Assembly: GCA_947630505.1 (NCBI GenBank) | Contig: CANRHV010000028.1 | Coordinates: 1-35,337, forward strand | DNA: 35,337 nt | Reading direction: 5' to 3' | Source of the DNA: an uncultured Monoglobus sp. | GTDB taxonomy: Bacteria; Bacillota; Clostridia; Monoglobales; Monoglobaceae | In this document: positions 9,685-18,167 of the stretch, one piece after another | Position numbering within the stretch: position 1 is the first letter of the stretch | How the letters are laid out: each line of letters starts with the position of its first letter | Made by a program: the position numbers and the translations under genes | The notes under the pieces: generated by a model | Told to the model about the DNA's origin: nothing | Database searches by the model: none | The model's input: the letters and a program-made list of their open reading frames with translations, nothing else

Positions 9685-12498
9685 TTATTTTACAAGTTTT
9701 TCAAACTTGGCATGTATGAATCGGGCCTTGGAGCCGGGGATCAGGAAATAATATACCGATCCGGCGTTCACGTTTATTTGGCAAAGCTCTTTTTTGCCGG
9801 TTTCATCTATGATGTCGGAATACAGATTATCTGTCGCCGGGTCTTGCGTTCCCTCAAGGAGCGCGTAGAATACCGAGGGGTTTTGGTTTGCCGGTTTGGG
9901 GTCAACGCCGTAGGCGTGTATCGTGATCCGACCGTCCTCGGGAGCCGCGAATTTCAGCGCGCAGCCCGTGGCGGCTCCGTTTTCCCATTTTCCGTTTGTC
10001 TTGCTGGTCAGAGCGAAGCTTCCGCTAAAGCCGTCAGAAAAAGTTTTAGAATCCGACATCGTTCTTTCCAAAGTTATCATTGAGGTGAGACCGGGCATAT
10101 ATTCATATCCGGCGGGCTCTTTTTCCTCGCCGCTTTTAGCGGTCCACTCGCTGAACGTTTCGTATTTCGGCTCAGACGGCGTTACATACCTTTCAAATTT
10201 TGCCGCTTGATATCTGGTTTTTGATCCGCTGATATAGAAGTAATACGTGACGCCCGCCTCAACGTCTATGGAGCACATTTCGCGCTTTCCCGTTTCGTCA
10301 ATAATATCCGCGTAGAGATTATCGGTCGAGGGATCGGCAACGCCTTCTTTTACAGCGTAGAATACCGCGGGAGGTTTATCGGGCGCTTTGGGTTCAACTC
10401 CGTAAGCGTAGAGCGTAAATCTGCCGCTTTCGGTAGCGGTGTATTTCATGGCGCAGCCCGAAGCTTTGCCGTCTTCCCATTTGCTGTTGGTGCTTTTGCA
10501 GGTTATGGCAAAATTGTGAGTAAAGCCGTCCGCGTAAATTTTAGTGTCGGGCATTGTGCGTTCCAAGGTTGTCGTGGCCGAGAGACCGGGCATAAATTCA
10601 TATCCCGCTGACTTGGTCTCATCGCCGCTTGCCGCTTTCCATTCGTTCACAAGCTCAAGCGTCGGCTGTGTCGAGGGTCCGGATGTGGGCTCGGGCTCGT
10701 TTGCCGACGGGTCAAAGTCCTGCGCGTTCGGGTCATAAGCGGGGTCGGGGGTGTAGCTTTTGTCGGCCAGCGCGTTGGCGTATACCTCGAGATTGGTATA
10801 GCCGCTTGCCGATAACGCGAGGCCGTCATCCGCGCTGTTCTTGTCAAGGCCGTTTTTGTCTTCCCACTCGTTGGGCATTCCGTCGCCGTCGCTGTCCTTT
10901 GATTTGGTTCCGGTGAGAACGGGATAGCCGCCAACGTCGGACGGCGAGTTGATTATGCCGTAGGTAGTGTCGGTCTTTGTAACGCCGTCATCATCATAAT
11001 CCTTGACTATTTTTATGCCCGTGCGGTTCTTGGTGTCGTCTATAACTCGCAGATCCGCGGAATCGCGCGCGATGCTGGCGCCCGCGCTTTCGAGTACCGA
11101 TTGATAGGCATCCTCTGCGGTCTGGGTCGTGACAGGATAGTCGTTTTCGTACTTGAAGTGTACCGCCTTCGCTTCGTCGGTTATGTTATTTTTTGTCCAA
11201 ACGTATTTTTTGGATGCCGAGCTGTCCTCGTCAACTCCCTTTGAGTTGTCCGCGGTGACCTCGGCGTTTCCGTCAACATAGTTTCCGTCAACATATATGT
11301 CCGTGCTCCACGGAGACGTTATATTGTTGCCCGTTGAGGTGGTCTGGAATATCCTGCTTCTCACGCCGCTTGACGTTGACGGGCCGTATTTATAGTAGCT
11401 GTTTATTATGTTAGCTGCCGCGGCGCCCTGTCCGCCGTATGCCGAGTTGCCGCCCCAGTTATAGATAACGTTGTTTCGAAGGTCGGTCAGGCTTGTCTGC
11501 GCGCTCATGTCATAATCGGACTTACCCACAAACGGGCCCTCGGCGATCCTCGGGTTTCTGCTGTCATGATGCGCCAGCAGATTGTGGTGGAAACTGGCGT
11601 TTGTGCCGCCCCAGATTCCCGCGTAGCCGTGGGCTTCCTTGGCATGGACCGAGTGCTTGAGGCTCTCGGCAACTATGCACCACTGCATGGTAAAGTCGGT
11701 AACCTCATAGAACGAGGCGCACTCGTCGACGCTCCAGCTGAACGAGCAGTGGTCAACGATTATATTGTGCCTGCCGCGGCTTCCGATCGTGTCCTCTTCC
11801 ATGGTCTTTTCGTCGCCCATTCTGAAACGCATGTAGCGCAGAATAACGTTGTTTCCGGTGATCGTTGTGTTGCAGTTTTTAACGCACACGCCCATTCCGG
11901 GAGCGGTCTGGCCCAGGATCGTCAGATTGTCAGCCTTGATCGTCAGCGTGTCGGAAAGCTCAATGTTTCCCGCGACATCGAACACGATAATTCTGTTCGG
12001 CTGTGATACCGCGTCGCGCAGAGTTCCGTAGCTGCCGTCGTCGGTCAGCTTGTATACGTGGTAAACTTCGGGCTTGTCTCCGCCTCTGGCGCCCGTCGTC
12101 CACATTCCGCCGCCCTCGGCTCCCGGGAAAGCGGGCAGCTTTTCAAACACTGCCGCCACGGGCTCGCCGTAGGGAGCGATCGAGTTATCCGACCAGAGAT
12201 AGCATTTAACGCCGTTTGACGCGCCGCCTAATGTTGCCGAAACGGCTGTTTCTCCTCCGCTCGGCACGGACTCAACATTGGCGTCAATAAGAGAATTGCC
12301 GCTGTATGCCGCGGCGATGAACATAACGTCGGAACCGCTTGTGTTCATGACCTTTGCCGAAACGGTGTTTCCCGAGACCGTCGGCTCCGATGTGTAATAG
12401 ACCGCCGCGTCCGCGGCAAATGCCGGCATATAAACAGCCGAAAGCGCCACGCATAAAGCGACCAGCCAAACAACAAAGCTCAGTTTTTTGATTTTCAT
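9685..12498 (-). CDS. Secreted family 1 pectate lyase with tandem C-terminal modules
   Basis: A 937-residue secreted enzyme predicted to cleave polygalacturonate by beta-elimination. It has a signal peptide (about 1-28), an N-terminal module (about 31-118; AAAYSGNSLID ... KCYLWSD), then a right-handed beta-helix PL1 domain (about 125-440) with FPGAEGGGMWTTGARGG, IIVDHCSFSWSVDE and SRNPRI. A calcium-binding type-3 repeat, DSDGDGMPNEWED, follows near 533. A Pro/Ser/Thr linker leads to two similar 155-residue repeats (about 614-768 and 780-937). There is no dockerin, sortase signal or SLH domain. The ATG at 12498 is chosen over 12504 because GAGGG would directly abut the latter. PL1 is inferred from motifs. 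Confidence 0.88.
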   Translation of the reverse strand: MKIKKLSFVVWLVALCVALSAVYMPAFAADAAVYYTSEPTVSGNTVSAKVMNTSGSDVMFIAAAYSGNSLIDANVESVPSGGETAVSATLGGASNGVKCYLWSDNSIAPYGEPVAAVFEKLPAFPGAEGGGMWTTGARGGDKPEVYHVYKLTDDGSYGTLRDAVSQPNRIIVFDVAGNIELSDTLTIKADNLTILGQTAPGMGVCVKNCNTTITGNNVILRYMRFRMGDEKTMEEDTIGSRGRHNIIVDHCSFSWSVDECASFYEVTDFTMQWCIVAESLKHSVHAKEAHGYAGIWGGTNASFHHNLLAHHDSRNPRIAEGPFVGKSDYDMSAQTSLTDLRNNVIYNWGGNSAYGGQGAAAANIINSYYKYGPSTSSGVRSRIFQTTSTGNNITSPWSTDIYVDGNYVDGNAEVTADNSKGVDEDSSASKKYVWTKNNITDEAKAVHFKYENDYPVTTQTAEDAYQSVLESAGASIARDSADLRVIDDTKNRTGIKIVKDYDDDGVTKTDTTYGIINSPSDVGGYPVLTGTKSKDSDGDGMPNEWEDKNGLDKNSADDGLALSASGYTNLEVYANALADKSYTPDPAYDPNAQDFDPSANEPEPTSGPSTQPTLELVNEWKAASGDETKSAGYEFMPGLSATTTLERTMPDTKIYADGFTHNFAITCKSTNSKWEDGKASGCAMKYTATESGRFTLYAYGVEPKAPDKPPAVFYAVKEGVADPSTDNLYADIIDETGKREMCSIDVEAGVTYYFYISGSKTRYQAAKFERYVTPSEPKYETFSEWTAKSGEEKEPAGYEYMPGLTSMITLERTMSDSKTFSDGFSGSFALTSKTNGKWENGAATGCALKFAAPEDGRITIHAYGVDPKPANQNPSVFYALLEGTQDPATDNLYSDIIDETGKKELCQINVNAGSVYYFLIPGSKARFIHAKFEKLVK
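9688..10655 (-). repeat. Tandem pair of about 155-residue C-terminal modules
   Basis: Two coding repeats (about 10195-10655 and 9688-10160) share EWxAxSG, GYE(F/Y)MPGL, TLERTM, GFxxxFA, SDIIDETGK/ADIIDETGK and a closing AKFE. They look like duplicated beta-rich modules. Carbohydrate binding is plausible from their place at the C-terminus of a lyase, but I do not recognise the family. Confidence 0.75.
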
Positions 12499-12532
12499 AA
12501 ACATCCCTCTTTTGCGAAAATAATATGTGTAT

Positions 12533-12561
12533 ATTATACCGCGTTTTTGTTATTTAGTCAA
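12533..12561 (-). promoter_or_regulatory. Sigma-A-type promoter of the pectate lyase gene
   Basis: On the minus strand TTGACT (12561-12556), a 17-bp spacer and TATAAT (12538-12533) lie about 35 bp upstream of the start. The phased repeat array (12641-12730) is about 80 bp upstream of the -35. Confidence 0.78.
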
Positions 12562-12640
12562 TATCCAATGCGCATCCGGGCATACGATTGTTCTAATTTT
12601 AAAACACAATAATTTTTAAATTAAGTGAAAGATTATATTT

Positions 12641-12730
12641 TAGAAGAATTTAGAAAAAACTAGAAGAATTTAGATGAAAATTAGGTGAAATTAGAAGAAA
12701 AATTATAAAATTAGAAGAAAATCAGAAGAA
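12641..12730. repeat. Helically phased TAGAAGAA repeat array between divergent promoters
   Basis: Copies of TAGAAGAA or close variants begin at 12641, 12651, 12661, 12671, 12682, 12692, 12712 and 12723, with one degenerate position near 12702. The period is 10-11 bp, one DNA helical turn, and the last copy ends 6 bp before the -35 of the gene at 12789. A looser copy (TAAGTGAAA, 12622) may extend it. The arrangement places every copy on the same face of DNA, as expected for an array of regulator sites or for phased A-tract bending. Confidence 0.75.
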
Positions 12731-12736
12731 TAATTC

Positions 12737-12765
12737 TTGACTTTTTCGTCTAAAATATGTATAAT
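12737..12765 (+). promoter_or_regulatory. Sigma-A-type promoter of the AlbA_2-domain gene
   Basis: TTGACT (12737-12742), a 17-bp spacer and TATAAT (12760-12765) lie 23 bp before the start codon. The -35 directly abuts the phased repeat array. Confidence 0.82.
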
Positions 12766-12788
12766 TAAAGAAATTAGGGGGTGATCCG

Positions 12789-14225
12789 ATGGTTGAAAAC
12801 GAGTTAAAGGATCTGGTCGCCGAGATATTAAAGCAAAAATGCGAGAATAATTATATTGAGGTAAAGGCTGCAAAAGAAGGCTGTCCGAAAATTATTGACA
12901 CATTATCCTCTTTTTCCAATCAAAGCGGCGGAGGAAAAATTGTTTTCGGGATCGACGAAAATTATGAGATTTGCGGAGTGTACAGCGCCGATGATCTGCA
13001 AAAGAAGATAATGGAGCAGAGCCTTCAGATGGTCCCGCAGGTGCGGCCCCTCTGCACTACGGCGAGGTTTGGCGACAAGCTTGTCGTGTGCGCCGAGATA
13101 CAGGAGATAGATAATTTTGACAAGCCGTGCTTTTACGGCGGAGTGGGACGCATGAAAGGCTCGTATATCAGAGTCGGCGACGGCGACCGCAAAATGAGCG
13201 AGTATGAGGTTTACAGCTATGAGGCGTTTAAAAGATCGATCCGCGATGAGCTTCGCACCGATTTTAACGCGGAGGAAGAAGATCTTGAGTCCGAGTCGTT
13301 TGATAGATATATGACGATCTTAAGAGAGAAAAAGCCCAATCTGGCCGAGCTTCCCGAAAAAAAGCTGATGCGGCTCCAGAGCCTCGAGGTATCGGGTAAG
13401 CCGACGCTGGCGGCGATAATGTTGTTTTGCGACTATCCGCAGGCGTTTTTTCCGCAGCTTTCGATTACCGCGGTGGTTGTGCCGGGAATTCAAAAAAGCG
13501 CGTCGGGCCCGGTCGGTGAGCGCTTCATTGACAACGCGAGGCTTGAGGGAAACATTCCGCAAATGCTTGACGCGGCTGTGAGCTTTGTGCGCAGGAACAT
13601 GAAAACGCGGACTATCATTGACCCGAACACGGGTAAGCGGGCCGACAGGACCGAGTATCCCGTTGTCGCGCTCAGGGAGCTTATCTTAAACGCGCTGATA
13701 CACAGGGATTACAGTGTTCACACCGAAAATTCACCGATCGTTATAGAAATGTACAGCGACAGGTTTATGATTGAAAATCCGGGCGGACTGTACGGAAGAA
13801 TGACTCTCGACAGACTGGGCGAGATGTCCGCCGATACCAGAAATCCCGCGATCGCCAACGCTATGGAGGTCATGGAGCAGACCGAGAACAGATTCAGCGG
13901 CATACCGACCATCAGGAACGCGATGAAGGATTTTAAGCTGCCCGAGCCGTTTTTTGAAAATGACCGCGGCGTTTTCAGGGCGACTTTGTATAACAGGATC
14001 GAGGCCGAAACGGATGAGCCCGAAACACGAGTCCCCTATGAGCCGGAAGTCCTTGAATTTTGCAAAAAACCCAGGAGCCGCGCCGAGCTTGAACGGCGGT
14101 TTAAAGGAATGATTACGATAGCGTATCTTATGAAAATGACGATAAGACCGTTGATTGATCGTGGGAAACTTAAAATGACGCTCCCCGATAAGCCGAAAAG
14201 CAAAAACCAAAAATATTACAGTTAA
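12789..14225 (+). CDS. AlbA_2 (Schlafen-type) and ATP-binding domain regulator, RecG-like
   Basis: A 478-residue cytoplasmic protein. The N-terminus (about 10-130) reads as an AlbA_2 nucleic-acid-binding domain: NYIEVKAAKEG, then TLSSFSNQSGGGKIVFGIDE. The C-terminal half has the HATPase-like segment typical of such proteins: ALRELILNALIHRDYS (about 297-312) and RFMIENPGGLYG. Databases often label these 'ATP-dependent DNA helicase RecG-related', although helicase motifs are absent. The last 60 residues could form a small winged helix (FCKKPRSRAELERRF). Family members are thought to be transcription regulators or defence-related, but function is largely unknown. A strong AGGGGGTGAT site precedes the ATG. 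The phased array upstream suggests autoregulation, which is inference. Confidence 0.8.
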   Translation: MVENELKDLVAEILKQKCENNYIEVKAAKEGCPKIIDTLSSFSNQSGGGKIVFGIDENYEICGVYSADDLQKKIMEQSLQMVPQVRPLCTTARFGDKLVVCAEIQEIDNFDKPCFYGGVGRMKGSYIRVGDGDRKMSEYEVYSYEAFKRSIRDELRTDFNAEEEDLESESFDRYMTILREKKPNLAELPEKKLMRLQSLEVSGKPTLAAIMLFCDYPQAFFPQLSITAVVVPGIQKSASGPVGERFIDNARLEGNIPQMLDAAVSFVRRNMKTRTIIDPNTGKRADRTEYPVVALRELILNALIHRDYSVHTENSPIVIEMYSDRFMIENPGGLYGRMTLDRLGEMSADTRNPAIANAMEVMEQTENRFSGIPTIRNAMKDFKLPEPFFENDRGVFRATLYNRIEAETDEPETRVPYEPEVLEFCKKPRSRAELERRFKGMITIAYLMKMTIRPLIDRGKLKMTLPDKPKSKNQKYYS

Positions 14226-14230
14226 CAAAA

Positions 14231-14260
14231 AGGGCTGCCCGAAGGCAGCCCTGAGTTTTT
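14231..14260. terminator. Bidirectional terminator between convergent genes
   Basis: AGGGCTGCC (14231-14239) and GGCAGCCCT (14244-14252) form a perfect 9-bp stem around a CGAA tetraloop. On the plus strand GAGTTTTT follows; on the minus strand the stem is followed by TTTTTGTTAAC. It serves the gene ending at 14225 and nifJ, which stops at 14265. Confidence 0.92.
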
Positions 14261-14264
14261 GGAA

Positions 14265-17200
14265 TTATTCGGAGTAATCCTCCGCGGCCTTTCTGAGATA
14301 GGTCTTGTATCTGTCGGTAAGGTCTTTTTCGGCCTTGTCGAACAGTCCGGGAGCCTCGTCCGGGAAAGCTCTGAGGAGCTGCAGGTATCTGTTCTCGCCC
14401 TTCATGAACTCCTGGATGCTGCCCTGAGGCGGCTTGGAGTCGAGCGTGAACGGATTTGTGCCCTCGGGAGCCTGCGGATTGTATCTCCACAGATGCCAGT
14501 AACCGGCGTCTACTGCCTTCTTCTCCTCGGCAATCGAGTTGCCCATGCCGCCGCGGGCCTTGATACCGTGGTTGATACACGGAGCGTAGGCGATTACCAG
14601 TGACGGTCCGGGATAAGCCTCGGCCTCTTTGATAGCCGTCAGAGCCTGCTGCATGTTGGCGCCCAGAGCTATCTGAGCAACGTATACATAGCCGTAGGTC
14701 GTGGCGATCATGCCGAGATCCTTTTTCTTAACTCTCTTACCGGAAGCCGCGAACTGGGCGATAGCGGCTGTGGGTGTGGCCTTTGAAGCCTGACCGCCGG
14801 TGTTGGAGTAAACCTCTGTGTCAACAACGAACAGGTTGATGTCCATATCGGCAGCGATAACGTGGTCAAGTCCGCCGTAACCGATGTCGTAAGCCCAACC
14901 GTCTCCGCCGAATACCCACTGCGAACGCTTAACCAGGAAGTCGGTTCTGTCAGCGATATCCTTGATCGCGGGATTGGACATGTCGGCGTCTTTTATCAGC
15001 GCTTCGATATCCTTAGCGGCGGCCTTTGAAGCCTCGGTGTCGTCCTTGCCGGCGATCCATGCCTTGAAGGCGTCGGCCAGCTTGGGATCAACAGCGTCCA
15101 TAGCCTCGTTCATTCTGTTTGCCAGAGTCTCTCTGATCTTCTTGTTGGCAACAACCATACCGAGACCGTACTCCGCGTTGTCCTCAAACAGCGAGTTGGC
15201 CCATGCGGGACCTCTGCCGTTCTCGTCCTTGCAGTAAGGCATCGAGGGAGCCGAGCCGCCCCAGATAGAAGTACATCCGGTAGCGTTGGCAACAATCATT
15301 CTGTCGCCGAACAGCTGAGTGATCAGCTTGATATAGGGTGTCTCGCCGCAGCCTGCGCATGCGCCCGAGAACTCGAGATAAGGCATTGCGAACTGAGAGT
15401 TCTTGATGCTCTTTGTCTTGTCAACCAGGTTCGCCTTGTTGGGAACGGACATTCCGTAATCCCAGTTGGCGGCTTCGCCCTTGGCCAGAACGTCGTCGAT
15501 AGGCTTCATGTCGAGAGCGTGTACCTTCTCCGGGCAAACGTTTGCGCATACTCCGCAGCCTAAGCAGTCAAGCGGAGATACCTGCATTCTGAACTTGAGA
15601 CCCTTGAGCTCGGGACCCATAGCGGGCTTTGTGGCGAATCCTTCCGGAGCCGCGGCCGCTTCCTCGTCTGTGAGCAGAACGGGACGGATAGCGGCGTGGG
15701 GACATACGGCCGAGCACTGGTTACACTGGATGCACTTTGTAACATCCCACTCGGGAACCAGAACGGCAACGCCGCGCTTCTCGTAGCGTGATGTGCCTGT
15801 CTCGAATGTGCCGTCCTCGCGGCCCGCGAATGTGCTTACGGGCAGCTTGTTGCCGCGCTGAGCGTTAACCGGATCAACGACCTTTGTAACGAACTCGGGT
15901 CTGCCGGTGTCGGCCGCGGGAGCGTCCGTGGCGTCTTTCCAGGAAGCGGGAACGTCGACCTTGTGCAGAGCGTCGATAGCGCCGTCAACCGCGTCGCAGT
16001 TCATCTTAACGATCTCGTCGCCCTTTCTGCCGTAAGTGTGCTTGATGGCGGCCTTGATGTAGCCGACAGCCTCGTCAAACGGGATAACGTTCGAGAGCTT
16101 GAAGAACGCGCTCTGAGTAACCATGTTTATTCTTGTGGGGCCGAGGCCTACTTTTACAGCAACGTCAACGGCGTTGATCGTGTAGAAGTTGATGTTCTTC
16201 TCGGCGATATACTTCTTAACGTTGGCGGGCAGGTTCTTGTCGAGCTCCTCGTCCGACCATACGCAGTTAAGCAGGAATGTTCCGCCCTCGCGGAGACCCT
16301 CGAGTATGTCATACTGATGAACATACGCGGGCTTGTGGCAGGCTATGTAATCGGCCTCGTCAAGCAGATATGTGGACTTGATGGGCTTTTTGCCGAATCT
16401 CAAGTGAGACATTGTTACACCGCCCGACTTCTTGGAGTCGTAATCAAAGTACGCCTGAGCATAGAGATCGGTGTTGTCGCCGATGATCTTGATGGCGTCC
16501 TTGTTGGCGCCGACAGTACCGTCGCTTCCGAAGCCCCAGAACTTGCAGCGCGTGGTGCCTTCGGGCGCGCAGTTAACTGTCTCGCCGAGAGGCAGCGACA
16601 GGCCTGTAACGTCGTCCACGATACCGATCGTGAAGTTTGTCTTGGGCTCGTCTGCGTCCAGATTGTCAAATACCGCAACGAGCTGTGTGGGCGTGGTGTC
16701 CTTTGAACCCAGACCATAGCGTCCGCCGACGATCTTGGGAGCGTTCTTGCAGTCTTTGTAAACGTTGCAGATGTCGAGGAACAGAGGCTCGCCCAGTGAG
16801 CCGGGCTCCTTTGTTCTGTCGAGAACCGCGATCTTCTCAACCGTCTCGGGGATAGCGTCGAAGAAATACTTGGCCGAGAAAGGTCTGTAAAGGTGAACGT
16901 TCAGAACGCCGACCTTCTCGCCCTTGGCTGTCAGATAGTCAACGGTCTCCTCAGCCGCCTGGCAAACGCTGCCCATAGCGATGATAACCTTGGTCGCGTC
17001 GGGCGCGCCGTAGTAGTTGAAGGGCTTGTATTCTCTGCCTGTGATCTTGGAGATCTCCTGCATGTACTCGTTAACGATATCGGGAATATCGTCATAGAAC
17101 TTGTTCGAGGCCTCTCTGCCTTGGAAGTAGATATCGCCGTTCTGGGCGGTACCTCTGAGCACGGGATGCTCGGGATTAAGAGCGTTGTCCTTGAACGCCT

Positions 17201-17798
17201 TTACAGCGTCCCAATCAACCAACTTCTTGAGGTCCTCATAGTCCATAACCTCGATCTTCTGGATCTCGTGAGAGGTTCTGAAACCGTCGAAGAAATGCAG
17301 GAAGGGAACTCTGCCCTTGATCGCTGCCAGATGAGCAACGCCGCCCAGGTCCATAACTTCCTGAACGCTGCCCGAAGCCAGCATTGCGAAACCTGTCTGA
17401 CGGCAGGCCATAACGTCCTGATGGTCGCCGAAGATGTTAAGAGCGTGAGCCGCGATAGCTCTCGCGCTTACATGGAATACCGTCGGCAGAAGCTCGCCGG
17501 CGATCTTGTACATGTTCGGGATCATAAGAAGCAGACCCTGCGACGCTGTGAATGTTGTGGTCAGAGCGCCCGCCTGAAGCGAACCGTGAACGGCGCCAGC
17601 CGCGCCCGCCTCGGACTGCATCTCAACCAACTCTACCGTTTCGCCAAAAATGTTCTTTTGGCCCTGCGCGCTCCACTCGTCAACGTACTCGGCCATCGGC
17701 GAGGAAGGCGTGATAGGATAGATAGCCGCAACTTCCGTGAACGCGTACGCAACGTGAGCGGCAGCGCAGTTACCATCCATGGTCTTAAATTTAGCCAT
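14265..17798 (-). CDS. nifJ: Pyruvate:ferredoxin (flavodoxin) oxidoreductase
   Basis: Single-chain PFOR of 1177 residues, the family's usual length. It converts pyruvate and CoA to acetyl-CoA, CO2 and reduced ferredoxin in anaerobic energy metabolism. The pyruvate domain opens with AYAFTEVAAIYPITPSSPMAE. Two ferredoxin-type clusters, CIQCNQCSAVCP (about 687-698) and CLGCGVCANVCP (about 743-754), are followed by the TPP domain with GACAGCGETPY, ATGCTSIWGGSAP and GDGWAYDIGYGG (about 965-976). A very strong AAAGGAGG site precedes the ATG, consistent with high expression. The gene is monocistronic, with its own promoter and terminator, and is not linked to nitrogen fixation genes despite the symbol. 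Confidence 0.97.
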   Translation of the reverse strand: MAKFKTMDGNCAAAHVAYAFTEVAAIYPITPSSPMAEYVDEWSAQGQKNIFGETVELVEMQSEAGAAGAVHGSLQAGALTTTFTASQGLLLMIPNMYKIAGELLPTVFHVSARAIAAHALNIFGDHQDVMACRQTGFAMLASGSVQEVMDLGGVAHLAAIKGRVPFLHFFDGFRTSHEIQKIEVMDYEDLKKLVDWDAVKAFKDNALNPEHPVLRGTAQNGDIYFQGREASNKFYDDIPDIVNEYMQEISKITGREYKPFNYYGAPDATKVIIAMGSVCQAAEETVDYLTAKGEKVGVLNVHLYRPFSAKYFFDAIPETVEKIAVLDRTKEPGSLGEPLFLDICNVYKDCKNAPKIVGGRYGLGSKDTTPTQLVAVFDNLDADEPKTNFTIGIVDDVTGLSLPLGETVNCAPEGTTRCKFWGFGSDGTVGANKDAIKIIGDNTDLYAQAYFDYDSKKSGGVTMSHLRFGKKPIKSTYLLDEADYIACHKPAYVHQYDILEGLREGGTFLLNCVWSDEELDKNLPANVKKYIAEKNINFYTINAVDVAVKVGLGPTRINMVTQSAFFKLSNVIPFDEAVGYIKAAIKHTYGRKGDEIVKMNCDAVDGAIDALHKVDVPASWKDATDAPAADTGRPEFVTKVVDPVNAQRGNKLPVSTFAGREDGTFETGTSRYEKRGVAVLVPEWDVTKCIQCNQCSAVCPHAAIRPVLLTDEEAAAAPEGFATKPAMGPELKGLKFRMQVSPLDCLGCGVCANVCPEKVHALDMKPIDDVLAKGEAANWDYGMSVPNKANLVDKTKSIKNSQFAMPYLEFSGACAGCGETPYIKLITQLFGDRMIVANATGCTSIWGGSAPSMPYCKDENGRGPAWANSLFEDNAEYGLGMVVANKKIRETLANRMNEAMDAVDPKLADAFKAWIAGKDDTEASKAAAKDIEALIKDADMSNPAIKDIADRTDFLVKRSQWVFGGDGWAYDIGYGGLDHVIAADMDINLFVVDTEVYSNTGGQASKATPTAAIAQFAASGKRVKKKDLGMIATTYGYVYVAQIALGANMQQALTAIKEAEAYPGPSLVIAYAPCINHGIKARGGMGNSIAEEKKAVDAGYWHLWRYNPQAPEGTNPFTLDSKPPQGSIQEFMKGENRYLQLLRAFPDEAPGLFDKAEKDLTDRYKTYLRKAAEDYSE

Positions 17799-17909
17799 TG
17801 TTTTTGTCCTCCTTTGGGGATTATAATATATTGTTATTTTTTGTGAATTTTACAGGTATTTTGCGCTATCGGACACAGCAAAAACCGAGGCGCACCATAC
17901 CTCTTTATG

Positions 17910-17938
17910 AGTATAACATAAGATTAAATTAATTTCAA
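17910..17938 (-). promoter_or_regulatory. Probable nifJ promoter
   Basis: Minus-strand TTGAAA (17938-17933), 17 bp and TATACT (17915-17910). The resulting leader is about 105 nt and contains a weak GAGG/CCTC hairpin followed by GGTTTTT (around 17881-17905), which might act as an attenuator. A second TATAAT at 17825-17820 is too close to the ribosome binding site to be the main -10. Confidence 0.55.
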
Positions 17939-18070
17939 ATGTTTTTATAAAAAAATTACAAAAATTTTGAAAATTTTTTTGCCGCGTTTGAGCGGAATTG
18001 AATTTCGGGCAAAATTGTCGAAAAAAGCGAGGTTTTCCCGCCGGATTTTAAAAATTCGGTATTTACTTAT
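17939..18070. other. Intergenic AT-rich stretch between divergent promoters
   Basis: Between the nifJ promoter and the AI-2E promoter I see only A/T-rich sequence with a GC-richer patch near 17980-18045. No gene, RNA or convincing hairpin is visible. Confidence 0.5.
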
Positions 18071-18099
18071 TTGATAAAATATGGTAACATAAGAATAAT
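18071..18099 (+). promoter_or_regulatory. Promoter of the AI-2E family gene
   Basis: TTGATA (18071-18076), 17-bp spacer and AATAAT (18094-18099). Transcription would start near 18106, just ahead of the GC-rich repeat at 18117-18159, placing that element in the 5' leader. Confidence 0.6.
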
Positions 18100-18116
18100 G
18101 ATTAAACTTATATCGG

Positions 18117-18159
18117 CTCACCCTCGGGGGAGCTGTCGCCGAAGGCGGCTGAGGGGGGA
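18117..18159 (+). repeat. Dispersed-repeat-like hairpin supplying the ribosome binding site
   Basis: A GC-rich imperfect hairpin: CCCTC (18121-18125) with GAGGG (18151-18155), and CGCC-GAA-GGCG (18137-18147) inside. It stands out from its AT-rich surroundings and resembles short palindromic repeats that I recall being scattered through gut Clostridia genomes. Its right arm, GAGGGGGG, is the only plausible ribosome binding site for the gene at 18168. Confidence 0.6.
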
Positions 18160-18167
18160 ATCATATT

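Noticed and set aside
12641..12730. CRISPR array reading of the phased repeats
   Set aside because: The unit is only 8-10 bp with no unique spacers, and no cas genes are present.
16893..17846. 317-codon open frame antisense to nifJ
   Set aside because: It lies opposite strongly conserved PFOR sequence and has no recognisable motif or start signal.
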